Source: Stratiolaelaps scimitus
Lineage: Eukaryota > Arthropoda > Arachnida > Mesostigmata > Laelapidae
Direction of reading: 5' to 3'
Assembly (NCBI GenBank): GCA_019614645.1
Contig: JABWDB010000001.1
Coordinates: 7,934,001 to 7,998,000 of the forward strand
Length of the DNA: 64,000 bases
In this document: one piece after another, positions 20,411 through 32,922 of the stretch
Numbering within the stretch: the first letter of the stretch is position 1
Layout: each line of letters starts with the position of its first letter
The notes under the pieces: generated by a model
The model's input: only the letters and a program-made list of their open reading frames with translations
The model's database searches: none
Told to the model about the DNA's origin: nothing
Program-made: the position numbers and the translations under genes

Positions 20411-23400
20411 TCACTTATTTTGTAATCATTTTCCTTTTACAACAACACGTTTAATGAGAATTTGAGAACACACGATTAAAAAAATACATAATTTTAAAAT
20501 TTTTTGTGCATTCTATAACTATGAGAAATACACACAAATTTGCTGCAAAATATTATCATAAGATTGATATAAAAGTATACACATTTTTCACGGATCTTGT
20601 GTCGGCATTGAATACCTTCATAACTATCACTAGCACAGAGACACGCAACTTCACTGCAAATTATTTCCACAACGTCAGTGTAGAAGAAAAAAATGTAAAA
20701 CATTCCACGAATTTTGTAAAAACTATAATTATTGAAAAATTACGGATGTTCACTGTGAGCTATTGTCACAAGATAGACAAAAAAAAATAGAAAAATTCCA
20801 CTAATTTTAAAATTAGCAGATGGTCGGTATAAAACATCTTCACTTGGCATATTAACAACTACCATTATTACTATTAGCGCAGAAGTACTTTACTGCAAGT
20901 TGCTAGCATAAGGTCAGTATAGAAAAATATAAAATTCTCACTCCTTTCGTAATTCCTATTAGAAGCTAACTAAAGCACACATGTTCCGTGCGAATTGTTG
21001 AAACATGATCGGCATGAAAAAATACAAAATTTTCACTTCTCTGTCAATCCTATAGAAAACTACACACATGTTCACCGCAAATTATTATCACAAGATCAGT
21101 GAATACAAAATGTTCACGCATCTTGTGTTGTTTCTGTTGTGTCGGCATTTAAATTCTTCATAACTATCGCTAGAGAAAACATACGCAGCTTCAACACTAA
21201 TGATTTCCACAACGTCGGTTTAGAAGAATGAAAAATTTTCCCTCATTTTATAAAAGCTATAACTACTGAAAATTGTCAACTGCGAATTATTACCACATGA
21301 TTAATATTTCAAAAATAGCACAACAACATTACCATCAATTCAGTATATATTATATAATAACATACAATTTTCACCCAATTGTAAATCATATTGGTACTTT
21401 AAAACAATTACGATTTTCTTGTTCATTGCGAATTGTTAGCACACGAACAGTGTAAAATAATACACAACCTTCGCAAATTTTGCGAGTCCTAACACTATCG
21501 AAAATACATATTATAATATAAATACTTACAATATCAAAATTACATGCATATTCGCTGCAAACTATTATCATAAACTCGGTATAGAAAATACGTAATATTC
21601 ACTTAACTTCTTAAAAACTGTCATTAGTGTAAGAATATACAAATTCTTTGCGAATTCTTACCACACGGTCGGGTACAGAAAACACACGATATTCACCCGT
21701 TTCGTAATATTCTATAATATTACTGCTGAAAAACACACATGTTCATCGTAAATTATTACCATGGTGGTGGATAATCAAAAAATGCACGCTTTTAACTTAA
21801 CTTCTTGAAAACAACTATCAGAGTAAGAACGAAGAAATGTTTTTGGCATCTATCATTTTGTGCACAAATAAGCGACGTCAATGCGCATGATTCATATACG
21901 ATCAGTATAGGAACACGCACAATTTTCAATCGTTTTATAAATTCCATCACTACTACAAAAACACAGATGTTCAATGCGAAGTATTACCGTAAACTTGGTG
22001 AAAAATGCATGTTTCAATTTGATATGAATCATTAGCAACATCATTGGTAATGATTCCCATAAGATTGATATGAAAAAATGCGAAATCGGACCGATTTTGA
22101 AGGACCTATAACCGCTGAAGACTTACAGATTTTCAGCACGAATTTTTATCACATGATCTATATAAACAAATACATAATTTTCACTTCCTTTTTATAAACA
22201 GTCACAATTGAAAAAATACATGTTTTTCGCGAACGGTAATATTAACACATGGTCGGTATATAAAATGTACATTTTTCACTTACCATATTGAAAATTATAG
22301 CTAGCGCATAAATACACAACTTTAATGCAGGTTATTACCATAAGGTTACTATAGAAAAATAAAACACTCAATATGGAAATCCCGTTAATACATAAAAAAT
22401 ATACATGTTCATTGGGAATTGTTGGCACATGAACCGTGTAACGCACAACGGTCTCTTATTGTATAAATCCTCTAACTATTGAAAATATATATATGTTCAC
22501 TACAAATTATTATCATGAAATTAGTATCAAAGAATACATAATTTTCACTAATTCGGTGTCGGCATTTAACTTCTTCATAACTACCACAGGCGCAGCAATA
22601 CCAAACTTCACTGCTAATTATATCCATAACGTCGGCTTAAAAAATGTACGGTTTTCACTAAGTTCGTAAAAACTGAGTATTGAAAAATACATGTTTAGAG
22701 AGAACCCTCAGCAGATGCTCGGTATATAAAATACATAATTTTCACATAACTTATTGACAACTATCACTAAATACGCACAACTTGACTACAAGTTATTATC
22801 ATAAGGTAATTAAATTATAATTATAATAATTAAATATGAATAATTTTCGCTCATTTTATAAATTCTATCACACTACAAATACACACATGTTCAGTGCAAA
22901 TGATTGCCGCAAAGTCGGAATAGAAGATACACACTTGTCACTTGTAACTTCTTCGAAACTATCACTAACATACGAGTAACCGTTATTGTGAATTAATAGC
23001 ATACGTTCGGTAAAACACGATTCGCATTTATTTCATAAAAACAATCTCTCCTGAAAAAAATACAGATTTTCACTGAAAATTATTACATAGGGTAGCTAAT
23101 GGAAAATGCATATTTGGCATTTAAGTTCTTGATAACTATCACTAGCGCAGAAACACGCAACTGCACCGCTAAATATGTCCATAAGGTCGGTTTAGAAAAA
23201 TGCAAAATACGTAATTTTCAGTTAACTTCTTGCCAATTATCACCGCCGCACAAATGCGTAATGACTTCACGAATTAATAGCATGCAGTCGGCGTGAAGAA
23301 CAAGATTGTCATTAATTTCGTAATGTGATCACTATAAACAACCGGATAACAATGTCCACTATTTACGTACCGTCGCTATACAAAATTCGGCAATTTTCAC

Positions 23401-23640
23401 TAATGTTGATACTACGATACTATCACTAGTGCGAAAATATGGAAGTTGTTCACTGTGAATTATTACATTAAGGTCGTCACAGGAAATGCACATTCGATAT
23501 ATAGGTTCTTGATGACACTCACTAGAAGCACAAATACCGAAATTCGTTTTGTGCAAAATAGCTCAATTTCGTTACGAATAATTATTAAATTGATAGCCAC
23601 GCTACATTTTCGTGAGCTCTTCATCACAATGCCGTCGTTA
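20411..23640. repeat. Complex satellite, block 4
   Basis: The opening (20460-20790) matches the sequence after copy A (9580-9860), and 20925-21100 and 21660-21830 match earlier units. Half-monomers become more diverged after about 22.9 kb, and the array fades out near 23.6 kb. No RT fragment was recognised at the end of this unit. Short open frames follow the repeat and are not credible genes. Confidence 0.8.
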
Positions 23641-25665
23641 ACGAAATATGAGGCAAACACGACAGAGGGGGCGTTTCGAGTGGCTACTGCCCCTAGTTAG
23701 TTAATGCAAGGCCAGGCTCAAAATTGGAGTTTATCAAGCACTTTGGTCGTCTATGCAGGGGGTTCACAAGAAGAAGAAGGTGACTACCCAGCACAGAGAT
23801 GCTTAAGTAGAGATTGCTATGTGACGCGTATGGCGCACTGTGGTCTATTGCATTTCCATAGTAAGAATCGGGGTTTTATCTCGAAGTAAGAAACTGTCGA
23901 GAAAAACCTAACCGGTCGTTCAGCCAGTTCGGCTAATGATCACTCTGATGGCCAAGCAAAACAAAGTCGATAAAATGTGTCAGTTTGTGCCCTCAGATCA
24001 GGTTCATACTTGCATTCACCTAATTTTTGACGTGCGAACAAGACCAAGTGATGCCACTCGACTATATAATCATCGTAAGCATCAAACGTTTTGTTAACGC
24101 ATATAGTAGCCAGCAACTACAAATTGATTTGGAGATATTGCTTACAAGAAATAAGTTACGTAACCTTCCTATGATTAATAGATCCGCAGTAAGGGTCGAT
24201 AGGAAGTCTCTCGTGGAAGGCCATAGCGAAATGATCTCGTGTGCATAGCTTCTGGAGCAGGCATAACGGGTTCGCAAAAAAATACACTTCCACTATCTGC
24301 GTAATTGAAGCTTCCGATTCATCAGTCATTGCTCACAATACAAATGGATGAGAGTTAGACAAACTCGCGACAGATCCTGGAAGAACTTCCGGGTGCATCT
24401 CATTTATAGCAGCGAGCGAGTCATCGGCGTGCTCCTGTTCAATGACAGATGTGAGCGTTGCGAGCCGCAACCAACGACAGGACATATACAATGATAAGTA
24501 GTAATCGTCCGTATGATATAGATAGGGATAAGAAAATACCATTACGAGAAATGAAGCAACGAATCCACGATATAGGTAACACGCCTATATTGCACGATCA
24601 CACAGAATTATACGAGTTCGCCCCTACACAACGAGCGACTTGCGAGTACAACACCGACGCACATAGTTAGTTTACCGGCAAAAAAATTCACCAATACTTC
24701 CGTAAACATACGTCGAATGGCCTTCGATCTCGGATGACAACGCATTATGCACTATACAGAAGTAAGAATCGCACACTGCTGCGCTGCCTTTCGTCGTGAA
24801 ATGCCTGCCTGGGAACATGGAGGGTAATGCTAATGGCAGCCGAGCGTAGTTTTAACTAACCTCTTACTGAATCCGTCTGCAAGGTGAGAATACGCTGCGC
24901 ATCGCTGGGACTCGCTATCCATAAAGCAGCCACGATGAAAAAAGCCTTGACTAGCACAAAAGCGCTAATGAGAAATCTGCCCTTCTGCCCTTCTGGCGGG
25001 CCTCTTCAATCCGAAGACGGACGTAAGAAGAACGGCTCACCGTTCAAAATAAGAAAGTGCCGAGGCGAAGCGGGACTAATTCCAGTTTCGTGCCGAGTAC
25101 AGACTTGAGAGTCTCATCAGATACCCAGCGCACTGGTGCCGCTGCAAAGCTGTTAAGCGCGTCTCCAGAAACGAAACAATGTGTCCTATAATATATAGAG
25201 CGCACTCCCTGAACAGGCGTCGGATTCACGATCGGTGTCAGGAAGTCCCTCGACGAGAGGGTTTGCTCAGAAGACCTAAGCCAAGCCTTCTAAGCAAACG
25301 AAAAAGGGAAAAAAATATTTATTTGCGCTACTTGTTTCTTCGAAGAGACTGCTAAAGACACGATGCTTTTTTATACTCTCCCATTGTTTGCTTAAGTTCC
25401 TGTCGCGCGCTGCATCCTCTGAACTAACGCGTTAGCGATTGCTCAGAGAGGACGATTTTTGCGAGTACAATTCCATCGGTGCCGCAACGATCATTTTGCT
25501 TTACTTTGACACCCAACTGACCCCACACAGTAGACGGTTTGTTGGAAACCACAGCTCAATCACTGATGGGTATGTTGTCGATTCATGTTAGCCAATGCCT
25601 GCTTGCCGGTTTGTACAATGCCCGTCGAACTCTTTCTTGTCCGTCCTTATTCGCCTTTTGTTGGC
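23641..25665. other. Unique sequence right of the satellite, no gene recognised
   Basis: Satellite half-monomers are no longer visible and base composition is more balanced. Open frames are short (75 codons or fewer) and unrecognised. No RT, transposase or RNA gene was seen. Confidence 0.5.
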
Positions 25666-25742
25666 GAAAACACCGAAAACACTGTGGCGCAGAAATTATA
25701 TATATATATATAATTTCTGCGCCACAAACCCCACATCGGTGT

Positions 25743-25744
<2 letters not shown>
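25666..25744. repeat. Two-part inverted repeat with a 42-bp perfect palindromic core
   Basis: The core (25683-25724) equals its own reverse complement, with arms starting TGTGGCGCAGAAAT and a TA centre. Outside it, GAAAACACCGA (25666-25676) pairs exactly with TCGGTGTTTTC (25734-25744), leaving small unpaired internal parts. A single strand could fold into a long hairpin. It directly abuts the longest (AT)n tract in the window. Confidence 0.9.

Positions 25745-25823
<79 letters not shown>
25745..25823. repeat. 79-bp (AT)n microsatellite
   Basis: This is an uninterrupted alternating AT run. Open frames crossing it read Ile-Tyr repeats and are an artefact of the dinucleotide, not a protein. Confidence 0.95.
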
Positions 25824-25824
<1 letters not shown>

Positions 25825-26546
25825 TGCCCACACACTGCCATTTATCGGAGTCACAGTATATCCTGCCGAATCAATTTGGGATCAGCGGAACGAAAGTTAG
25901 CACTGACGTTAGCGTGAAGTCCTACTCACGCAGACAACCGCCCTGTAACATCTGTAGGCACCATCTTATCCTTCGAGTTTGTTACGAGTTTCCGGTTGCC
26001 TGTTGTAAGAAACACATTATGCTAACTGTGATATTCGAAAGAAAAATCCAGCCCCTTGAAAATGATGTTAGTACGGAGCTCCAAAAGAGCGCAGAAATGT
26101 TAGCGGCAAAATTGGAAACTTCCACATACATATTAAAAATATTTTCAATAAAGAAGTGAAATTAAGTAAGTTAAGAATTGATAATGACATTACTAGGTTC
26201 GTGTATTGAAAAACAAACTTCAGCGTGACCGAACAGAAATTTGATTATAAATTGCAGTCACATAATGTTTTCTCACCGACTATGTAATGCATTGTTACAT
26301 TCTTATACCGATCTGCGGACAAGGTCCGTTATAGCCAATACCAGCCAGTATTATCCATACGCATATTCACTTATTGACGACAACATCAGGTTAAAGTTGA
26401 CGACGCAGATCCTTTTGGCTCACCTTTGTGATATCATACATAATCGATTTTTATCATACCAAACTCCAAATAGCAACCTATACCTATGATGAGTAGCTTT
26501 ACATTAACAGCAATTACGTGACGTAACATAATTGATAAATAGTATC

Positions 26547-26577
<31 letters not shown>

Positions 26578-26809
26578 GCCATACGAAGCAATAAAGTGGC
26601 CAATTTGCCCACACGTACATTTGGTTAACACAACATTCTCTTGAAATTTCTCTCACAACTGCTGAGCAATTTAGGTTGTCCGTAGGCTTCTATGTGTGAA
26701 AGCTACAGGCGAAGCAAATGCAACAACGTGGCATAAATGCATCACTCGGACACTCACTTATCTGCGAGTAGTTCACGATCATGGAACGTATGATTGGAAC
26801 ATGGAACTT
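25824..26809. other. No gene recognised
   Basis: AT-rich, mostly unique sequence with a (TA)n tract at about 26545-26577. No conserved protein or RNA was recognised. Confidence 0.5.
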
Positions 26810-27013
26810 AGTACCGATCCAAACCGGACATATGCACCGCACACAGATATATACATACACATAAATAAATCAGTTATAAAATCTACAGAATACTGGCGTA
26901 AACGGCATCAGATATGGATATCTGTACATTTATCATAACATCGTCAAATATGCGAAAACAGTTTATGAGCATCAAACGAAGCCACATACTACGTACAACA
27001 TAATCATACTTAT
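26810..27013 (+). repeat. Interspersed repeat, copy 1 of 2
   Basis: About 204 bp, from 'agtaccgatccaaaccgg' to 'aatcatacttat', recurs at 29057-29270 in the same orientation with few differences. The copies share a (CA)/(TA)-rich stretch near the start, where their lengths differ. No coding potential was recognised. It could be a non-autonomous mobile element or one end of a larger element. Confidence 0.8.
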
Positions 27014-28004
27014 AAATGAAGTACGGATATGGTACGGACCGTACGATACGCAAAGTAGAAGTAAATTAAGTCTATATACTGCTATGTACCATGGATTCAA
27101 GATGAGAAAATGTCACAGATCTCGATCCATGGACGAATATTTGTGTGTACTCACAAAATGTCAGCACTTCACACAAACACACACACGAGTTAACGATGAT
27201 AAAAAAACTGCGAAAACTAAAACGAAATATGGATAACCAGAGGCGGTACCGCTTTTGATTGAACCCCGATAATCTCCACAAAAAAGTGCGCACATCGCAA
27301 AAGATATTTAAATAAACACATGTGCAAATATAGATCCTACTCATATTATTTATTATTATCTCTCAACCAATGCTACCGCGATAACCATAACCTTCTCAAC
27401 CAAAACATACAGAAATACCTTCGCACAATGAAATTGTGCAGCGTCCATACAATAGTGTTTGTTGTCCTGTACCAGGCACACTCGTTGAGTGTGACAGTTG
27501 TCTTGATAACTTTTCAGTTCAGTGAAATACCTTGAAGGGTAGATCGAGTCCTTCTTCGGAGAGCTCATTCATATTCAGAAATAACCACAGCACCAAGGTC
27601 ACTCATTCTTAATATTATAAATATAGTAAGTGTGAAACAAAATAGGAATTCGTACAAAACTTTAAGACATTGACAATAGCGTAGCCGCCGATCCATGTTC
27701 AATTCGAGACATGTTCGACTGTACACGTTAGAAATGTCACTAGTCAGTCAGTCATATATATATATATATATATAATGCGAATATGAATAATCATATTGCT
27801 CGAATTATCAACATGATGTGCTTGATTAAAAATCATTCGTTTAAGAATAATGTTAGTTATATGTTAGTTGATGTATGCCTCCGGTCAACACCTCGGCATA
27901 CGCGAGAACCTCACGCAAAAACACTCCCCTTTGCAGGGCATGATTACACTAAATATTCAGTGAGAAAATTGTGAAGTTGTAACACTGCATCAATTAAATG
28001 TAAT

Positions 28005-28036
<32 letters not shown>

Positions 28037-28928
28037 GCCGGGGACGATAGGATAGCGTTTCGTTGCACCCACGGTATGTCGCGAGCTACCGCAAATTGTC
28101 AGTTTCGCGATTCTAGTCGTAACTTGGCCCAACTTTGCGCTTGGGTTGAGTTCGACACCGTGGGAGCCAATTCAGCTGTCACAAGATTTTTATTACCCGA
28201 TTGGGACCTGCCGTCACAATGCAGGGCATCAGTGATACGAACAAAACCTTGTTCGCGCCTATAATTCTTTTGAAACAAGAAATTCTAGGAGCTCAGCTGC
28301 GACGCCGCCTCGCGCAACGAAGTTGCAGGTTGGGGTCATTGAAAATACGAATATCAAAACTGGCTCGTATTTGATTCAGTGCAAGTCAAGTATGCCTTTA
28401 TCCAAAGGGATACGTTGACGATGGATTTAAAAAAAGTTCCATACACTCGGAACGGGACCCGTAGAAACCAAATATTAGGTTGGCAGTGATTGAAAGAACG
28501 AAGAGAAAATTCTCGCTATTACGACCTTGTCTACCATTCTACTTCGGGTAACCAATCTCTCCAACCCACGCCGCTGGGTGTAGGATATCGCGAAATACGT
28601 TCTTGGTTTTCATGGTTATGCAGCTTCCGACTGCGTACCACCCGTTGTAGACAAGGTATCACCGTATCCAGCTGCTTACACTTGGATGTGATAAACGAAA
28701 TGTTTTTTCAAAAAGTTTCCCGTGACTTTCAAACTCTTGCATGGTTGCAAATGCACTTAGTATGCCAAAAAAAGCCTATCCGATAGGAAAAAAGCGAAAA
28801 AGACCTGTACGCAAAACGTGTACGATTGTCATTGCAGTTAATAAACCGTACTCTGTTGAATAGTCAACTTTGCACTTACAATGAATAATATTTAACCTAA
28901 TCAACGAGTAAAACAAAACAATTATATA

Positions 28929-28963
<35 letters not shown>

Positions 28964-29056
28964 CCGTTTGTAGATAGAACAAATGCCGCGTTGGATGTCA
29001 TTAAATATCGTAGATATATAATATATATGTATAAAATAACAGGCTCAATCAAGAGT
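27014..29056. other. Spacer between the two interspersed repeats
   Basis: Contains (TA)n tracts at about 27755-27774, 28015-28036 and 28922-28963. A GC-richer block at about 28040-28800 has short open frames on both strands but no recognised family. The spacer, or part of it, could be the interior of an element bounded by the repeats. No transposase was recognised. Confidence 0.4.
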
Positions 29057-29270
29057 AGTACCGATCCAAATCGGACATACGCACCGCACACAGATACATA
29101 CATACACATATATGTACATATATAAATCAGTTATAAAATCTACAGAATACTGGCGTAAACGGCATCAGATATGGATATCTGTACATTTATCATAACATCG
29201 TCACCTATGCGAAAACAGTCTATGAGCATCAAATGAAGCCACATACTACGTACAACATAATCATACTTAT
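29057..29270 (+). repeat. Interspersed repeat, copy 2 of 2
   Basis: Direct-orientation partner of 26810-27013, starting about 2.25 kb further on. The main length difference is extra 'tatgtacatata' sequence in the CA/TA-rich part. The sequence flanking each copy differs. Confidence 0.8.
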
Positions 29271-31689
29271 TAAGTAGCGCCATCGTACACAAACAGCGGA
29301 GTCTCCATTGAGCAATGTGTAGTGTATATTTGCCATATTCGTCTCACACCATTTATTCAATTATCGAGAGCAACATTGTTTGTACAGCGGTCTACCCACG
29401 TGACTTTTTTCGTAATAGCCCATTGGTGTTGACCAAAGCACCTTCCGACACAAACTGGCTAGATTTTGAATGGATCTTGAATAACAAAAGTCGATTCCGG
29501 TTTTAGAAAAAAAGCACCGGTTACTTCTACGGATAATGGATAAAATTCAGGTCAACGCATTGTTGGCCATCTTGAATGTGAAAAAAAATGTGTAGCTGGT
29601 ATAAGCACGAAATTGCATTCGACCAGTGTTCGATGAATATATAGATATACAGAGAGCAGTGGATGAAATAAAATCCTACATGCATTAAAGCACGGGTTAG
29701 GTTTATACAGGAATACGTACACGATAAACTCGTCATGACAGCCTTAATGAACAATATTCTCAACAAATGGTTCCCCAATTGGCACTTCTCCCAACATACT
29801 TGAGAAATTAATCAATACCGATTGGGTTTTCGCATACCTATCGTAGTAGACATTAAACATGCTTGTATTATCGTAATCTGTGTTGTGAATAATAATAATG
29901 AGCATTATGTTTCAACGTTGTGGGCAGAAGTGCTCGAAGCAACGCTGCGTCAACTCATTTATACTAAGCAATTCCGTGGTTAATGACGACATACACATTC
30001 ACACATGTTCATTCCCGGAAAATATTTCGCGACATAAATTTAAACGAATGCTACAGAAAGTAAAGCAATTCGAAAACGCCAATGCTTAAAGCATACTGCA
30101 CTATTACTACCCGAGATGCGTCCAACGTGGAAGTCCCGATAGTAATTATAGTACCTAGGCAGCCATAGAGTATTTAGCATCACCGATATTGAGCCAAATC
30201 ATTTGTTCAACAGTAGAACAATATAACAATAGCGTTGTATATCTATAGAGCATCATCCCGGAGCTTTCCTTGTTCCCCTAAAAATTGCCACAACAACCGC
30301 TACGAATCCACGCCCCACATTTCGAACACCTTGCTCGTGTAAAACGCGAAGGAGCAGATCTCTCCTCAAATTTTCTGCGATGTCTGAAATAGAGATAAAG
30401 TCGCTTTGGTTCAGTAAGTAACCTATGAAAGAAGGAACAATCGTTTGCATGGTTAGTGGAGTTTGGACAACTAGACTACATTTTTTTCTGTAACGATATT
30501 GCCAACTCATATTTTTGGAATGCATATGTGTGATTCAAACAGACAAGGGATGTCAAATGATCTTTGTTTAGATACGTTGTTCACGGGTTCCAGCACCGCA
30601 TACGAGATATAGCAAACGCAGCGAGCGCGTTTGTTCTTCGAGCTCACATAGTTTTGCTCACAAGCTAGTGCAAATCTAATGAACATAGTTGTCCAGGGGT
30701 CGGAAACCTCAGTGGAACGAACACCTGACATCTGAAAAGGTGTAATCATGATGCAAGGGCACGTACACGCCGGATTTCACTGGATAGATAAGGTTAACAA
30801 AAAGTTCATGGTTAGCTCTATTTTTACCGGACTCGATTGTAAATCGATTCAACCTACCATAATCGATCACTGTCCCACGGCCTTCATTATTTTGCTACCT
30901 GATCCGATGTTGTACATCGTGTACTCGGTTGTGACGACCCGGCTGTGAGGGCTGCGGAACGGACACCGGAAACGCACGTGTACGAACGTGCGGGTTTTGA
31001 CACCCTGTCGTTCGAATCCGCCTCCGGAAGCCTAATCATGCTCGGTAGCAAGATACCTTTCTTAGGTTAGCCTCCGATCGTCACATGGCACACGCGAACA
31101 ACAGCAGAAACATTCATCGTAACGGTGGGGAAGATCAAACTAGAAAGCAACAAACATATAAATGTGACAAGCAGTCTCTCTCTTTTTTGCAACACAACTT
31201 TTCGATGTTTTGGGATCGTTAGAAAGTGGGTCGACAATCAGGATGATGCCGCGGTATCTGACGACCGGTCGCAATGCTAGTTGGCGCACTCCATTCCACC
31301 GTACGCTTGCGCGCCTCAGAATGGCGACAGAACACGCATTTTCAGTCGGTACAATAGCGAATCTCAAGCAGAATATGAGAAGTGGTTCCAACTCATTAGG
31401 CGGATACTACCCTCTCCCTCTATTTTTGACTTCTCTTGCTCATATTCTTCTTGGTGGGTATGCTGACTTTGCGCCCGAGCTTGTTTCACTTGTGATTCTG
31501 TCCGTCCGCCTCCCTCTGCCCGCACTAGACCATCCGAAAAAGCCTTCGAACGTATGCCACTACAGGCAGAAGGACAGCGAAAAAAGTAGAGAGCGGAAAA
31601 ATGAACAAAGTGACTGACGGGTCGGGCCGACTGGATAAATAGATAGACCGATAGATAGAGGAGCCCGTGGATCGCGCCACCCATCCACC
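29271..31689. other. No clear gene
   Basis: Mostly unique sequence. A 63-codon plus-strand frame at 29898-30089 is Cys/His-rich and is discussed as a weak THAP-like lead. A 135-codon plus frame at 31210-31617 overlaps a 106-codon minus frame. Neither resembles a known family. Confidence 0.35.
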
Positions 31690-32420
31690 AGATCGTGTGC
31701 CCACCCCCAACTCCCCTTCGACAATTCGAGCCATTTACATTTACATTGAAAAGAGAGGGAGATCAGGCTAAAATCAGTCAGTCAGTCAGTCAGTGGGTCG
31801 GTCGCTCTGCCTGGGTCTTTGAGGGTGTGCGCCGAGGCCGACGTCGTAAAGTGACGAGCAGGCGGCGGGTAAACGAACGAACCAACGCCGGCCGAGATCA
31901 CCTATTCAATATTCATGGTACGCTGCTGCTGCTGCCAGAGCCGCCGCTGGAGCTTCCGCCGCTACCTCCGATACCACTACCGCTTGCTGTCTGCCAAGCA
32001 GGCCTGGCACGGATTCGACCAGGCCTGCCTGGAGCAGATGAGCCAAGGCGAACGAGCCACGAGCAGCGCGAGCAGCCCAAGCGCACGTCGCCGGCACAGC
32101 CAGTTACACATTTCACATTCAACTTTTTATTACAACCCAAGCAGCAACTGGCCTCGATGGACGGACACAGCCAACCGTGCCCCCACACTAGCGTATTTCT
32201 CCGTTCCGCCGCGCCTCGATATCTCCCGAAGGGCGCGGCGACTCCTCCAACTACACTGCGCGAAAGAGCCAAGACCATCTTCAGTCCAAGGCTCAGTCGC
32301 TTGCTTCGTAGGCAGAGGCGTGAATGTATGAAAGCGCTAGTGCTAGCGGGCGAGTGGCCAAACAGGGAAGCGAACGCGACTCATGGTCTGGAACCAACTC
32401 AGCTTATCGTCTTCGTCTAG
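31690..32420. other. GC-rich island with overlapping open frames
   Basis: This block is distinctly GC-rich. It has a (CAGT)5 microsatellite at 31776-31795 and a CTG/GCC-rich stretch at 31917-31990. Three long frames overlap: plus 31695-32420 (241 codons, Pro/Leu-rich middle), plus 31915-32331 (138 codons, Arg/Tyr/Cys-rich) and minus 31913-32278 (121 codons, Gly/Ser-rich). Low-complexity GC sequence opens several frames at once, so length alone is weak evidence. The 31915 frame has a strong preference for C or G at third positions over its first 50 or so codons and would be the best guess if any is coding. It could be a first exon, a 5' untranslated region or a promoter-proximal island. Confidence 0.3.
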
Positions 32421-32835
32421 TGCTACACATCGTACAAACGATCCATACAGCTATTTCTCTATGGCTGGTTCGAAATCTTTATCATCATCAGCACTACTAC
32501 TATTGCTGCCCCATTGCTGATATCATTGCGTGCACGGTGAAACCGCCTTACCTGTGAACTGTATAACGCATACAAGCATACATAAATCCATGTTCCCAAT
32601 CTGCAGTTACCTTCGGTCCCCACTTTTTGATGGGCTTCTACGCTTGATGTTCCGCTTCCATGTGCACAGAGGGGAACTACACGTAGACAGACTGGAGTCG
32701 CCGAGTTGTTGAAGTGTCATTTACCTTTTTTTCGTTTCAGATGCCTACCATGTCACATTGATGCCTACTAGCTCGACCCGTCGAATATTGTCCCGATGAA
32801 CTCCACTAGGTAACATGTTACCATATGGATGTTTA
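32421..32835. other. No gene; splice-acceptor-like site on the plus strand
   Basis: A good pyrimidine tract ending in CAG at 32722-32740 resembles a plus-strand splice acceptor. All three plus frames after it close within about 65 bases, so it is probably a chance match. Confidence 0.3.
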
Positions 32836-32922
32836 TCAGACGATGCCCATGTTGGGCTTCCGCATGTGGGCGCTGCAGTGGTCGTACTCGGTAGTTATCC
32901 TGATCTCCTGTTCGAGGTACCT
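32836..32922 (-). CDS. Possible short terminal exon on the minus strand, unknown protein
   Basis: Read on the minus strand, an AG dinucleotide at 32924-32923 (in CTTTTAG) is followed by 28 codons and TGA at 32838-32836, with a second stop directly after. The peptide begins RYLEQEIRI and ends MRKPNMGIV. Twenty-five of the 28 codons end in G or C, much more biased than the surroundings, which is typical of selected codon use in some arthropods. An in-frame TAG overlaps the proposed acceptor, so the frame would have to start there. I do not recognise the protein, and no upstream exon was identified. The plus strand of the same bases also has a short open frame. The call is tentative. Confidence 0.2.
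   Translation of the reverse strand, partial: RYLEQEIRITTEYDHCSAHMRKPNMGIV

Noticed and set aside
25539..26159. 206-codon open frame
   Set aside because: It runs through the palindrome and the 79-bp (AT)n tract and reads mainly as Ile-Tyr repeats. The length is due to the microsatellite.
30932..31030. tRNA-like sequence with GTTCGAATCC and an internal hairpin
   Set aside because: The B-box-like loop is good, but the bases on either side do not form a T-stem, and no acceptor stem or anticodon arm could be folded. It is not called a tRNA, although a decayed polymerase III element is possible.
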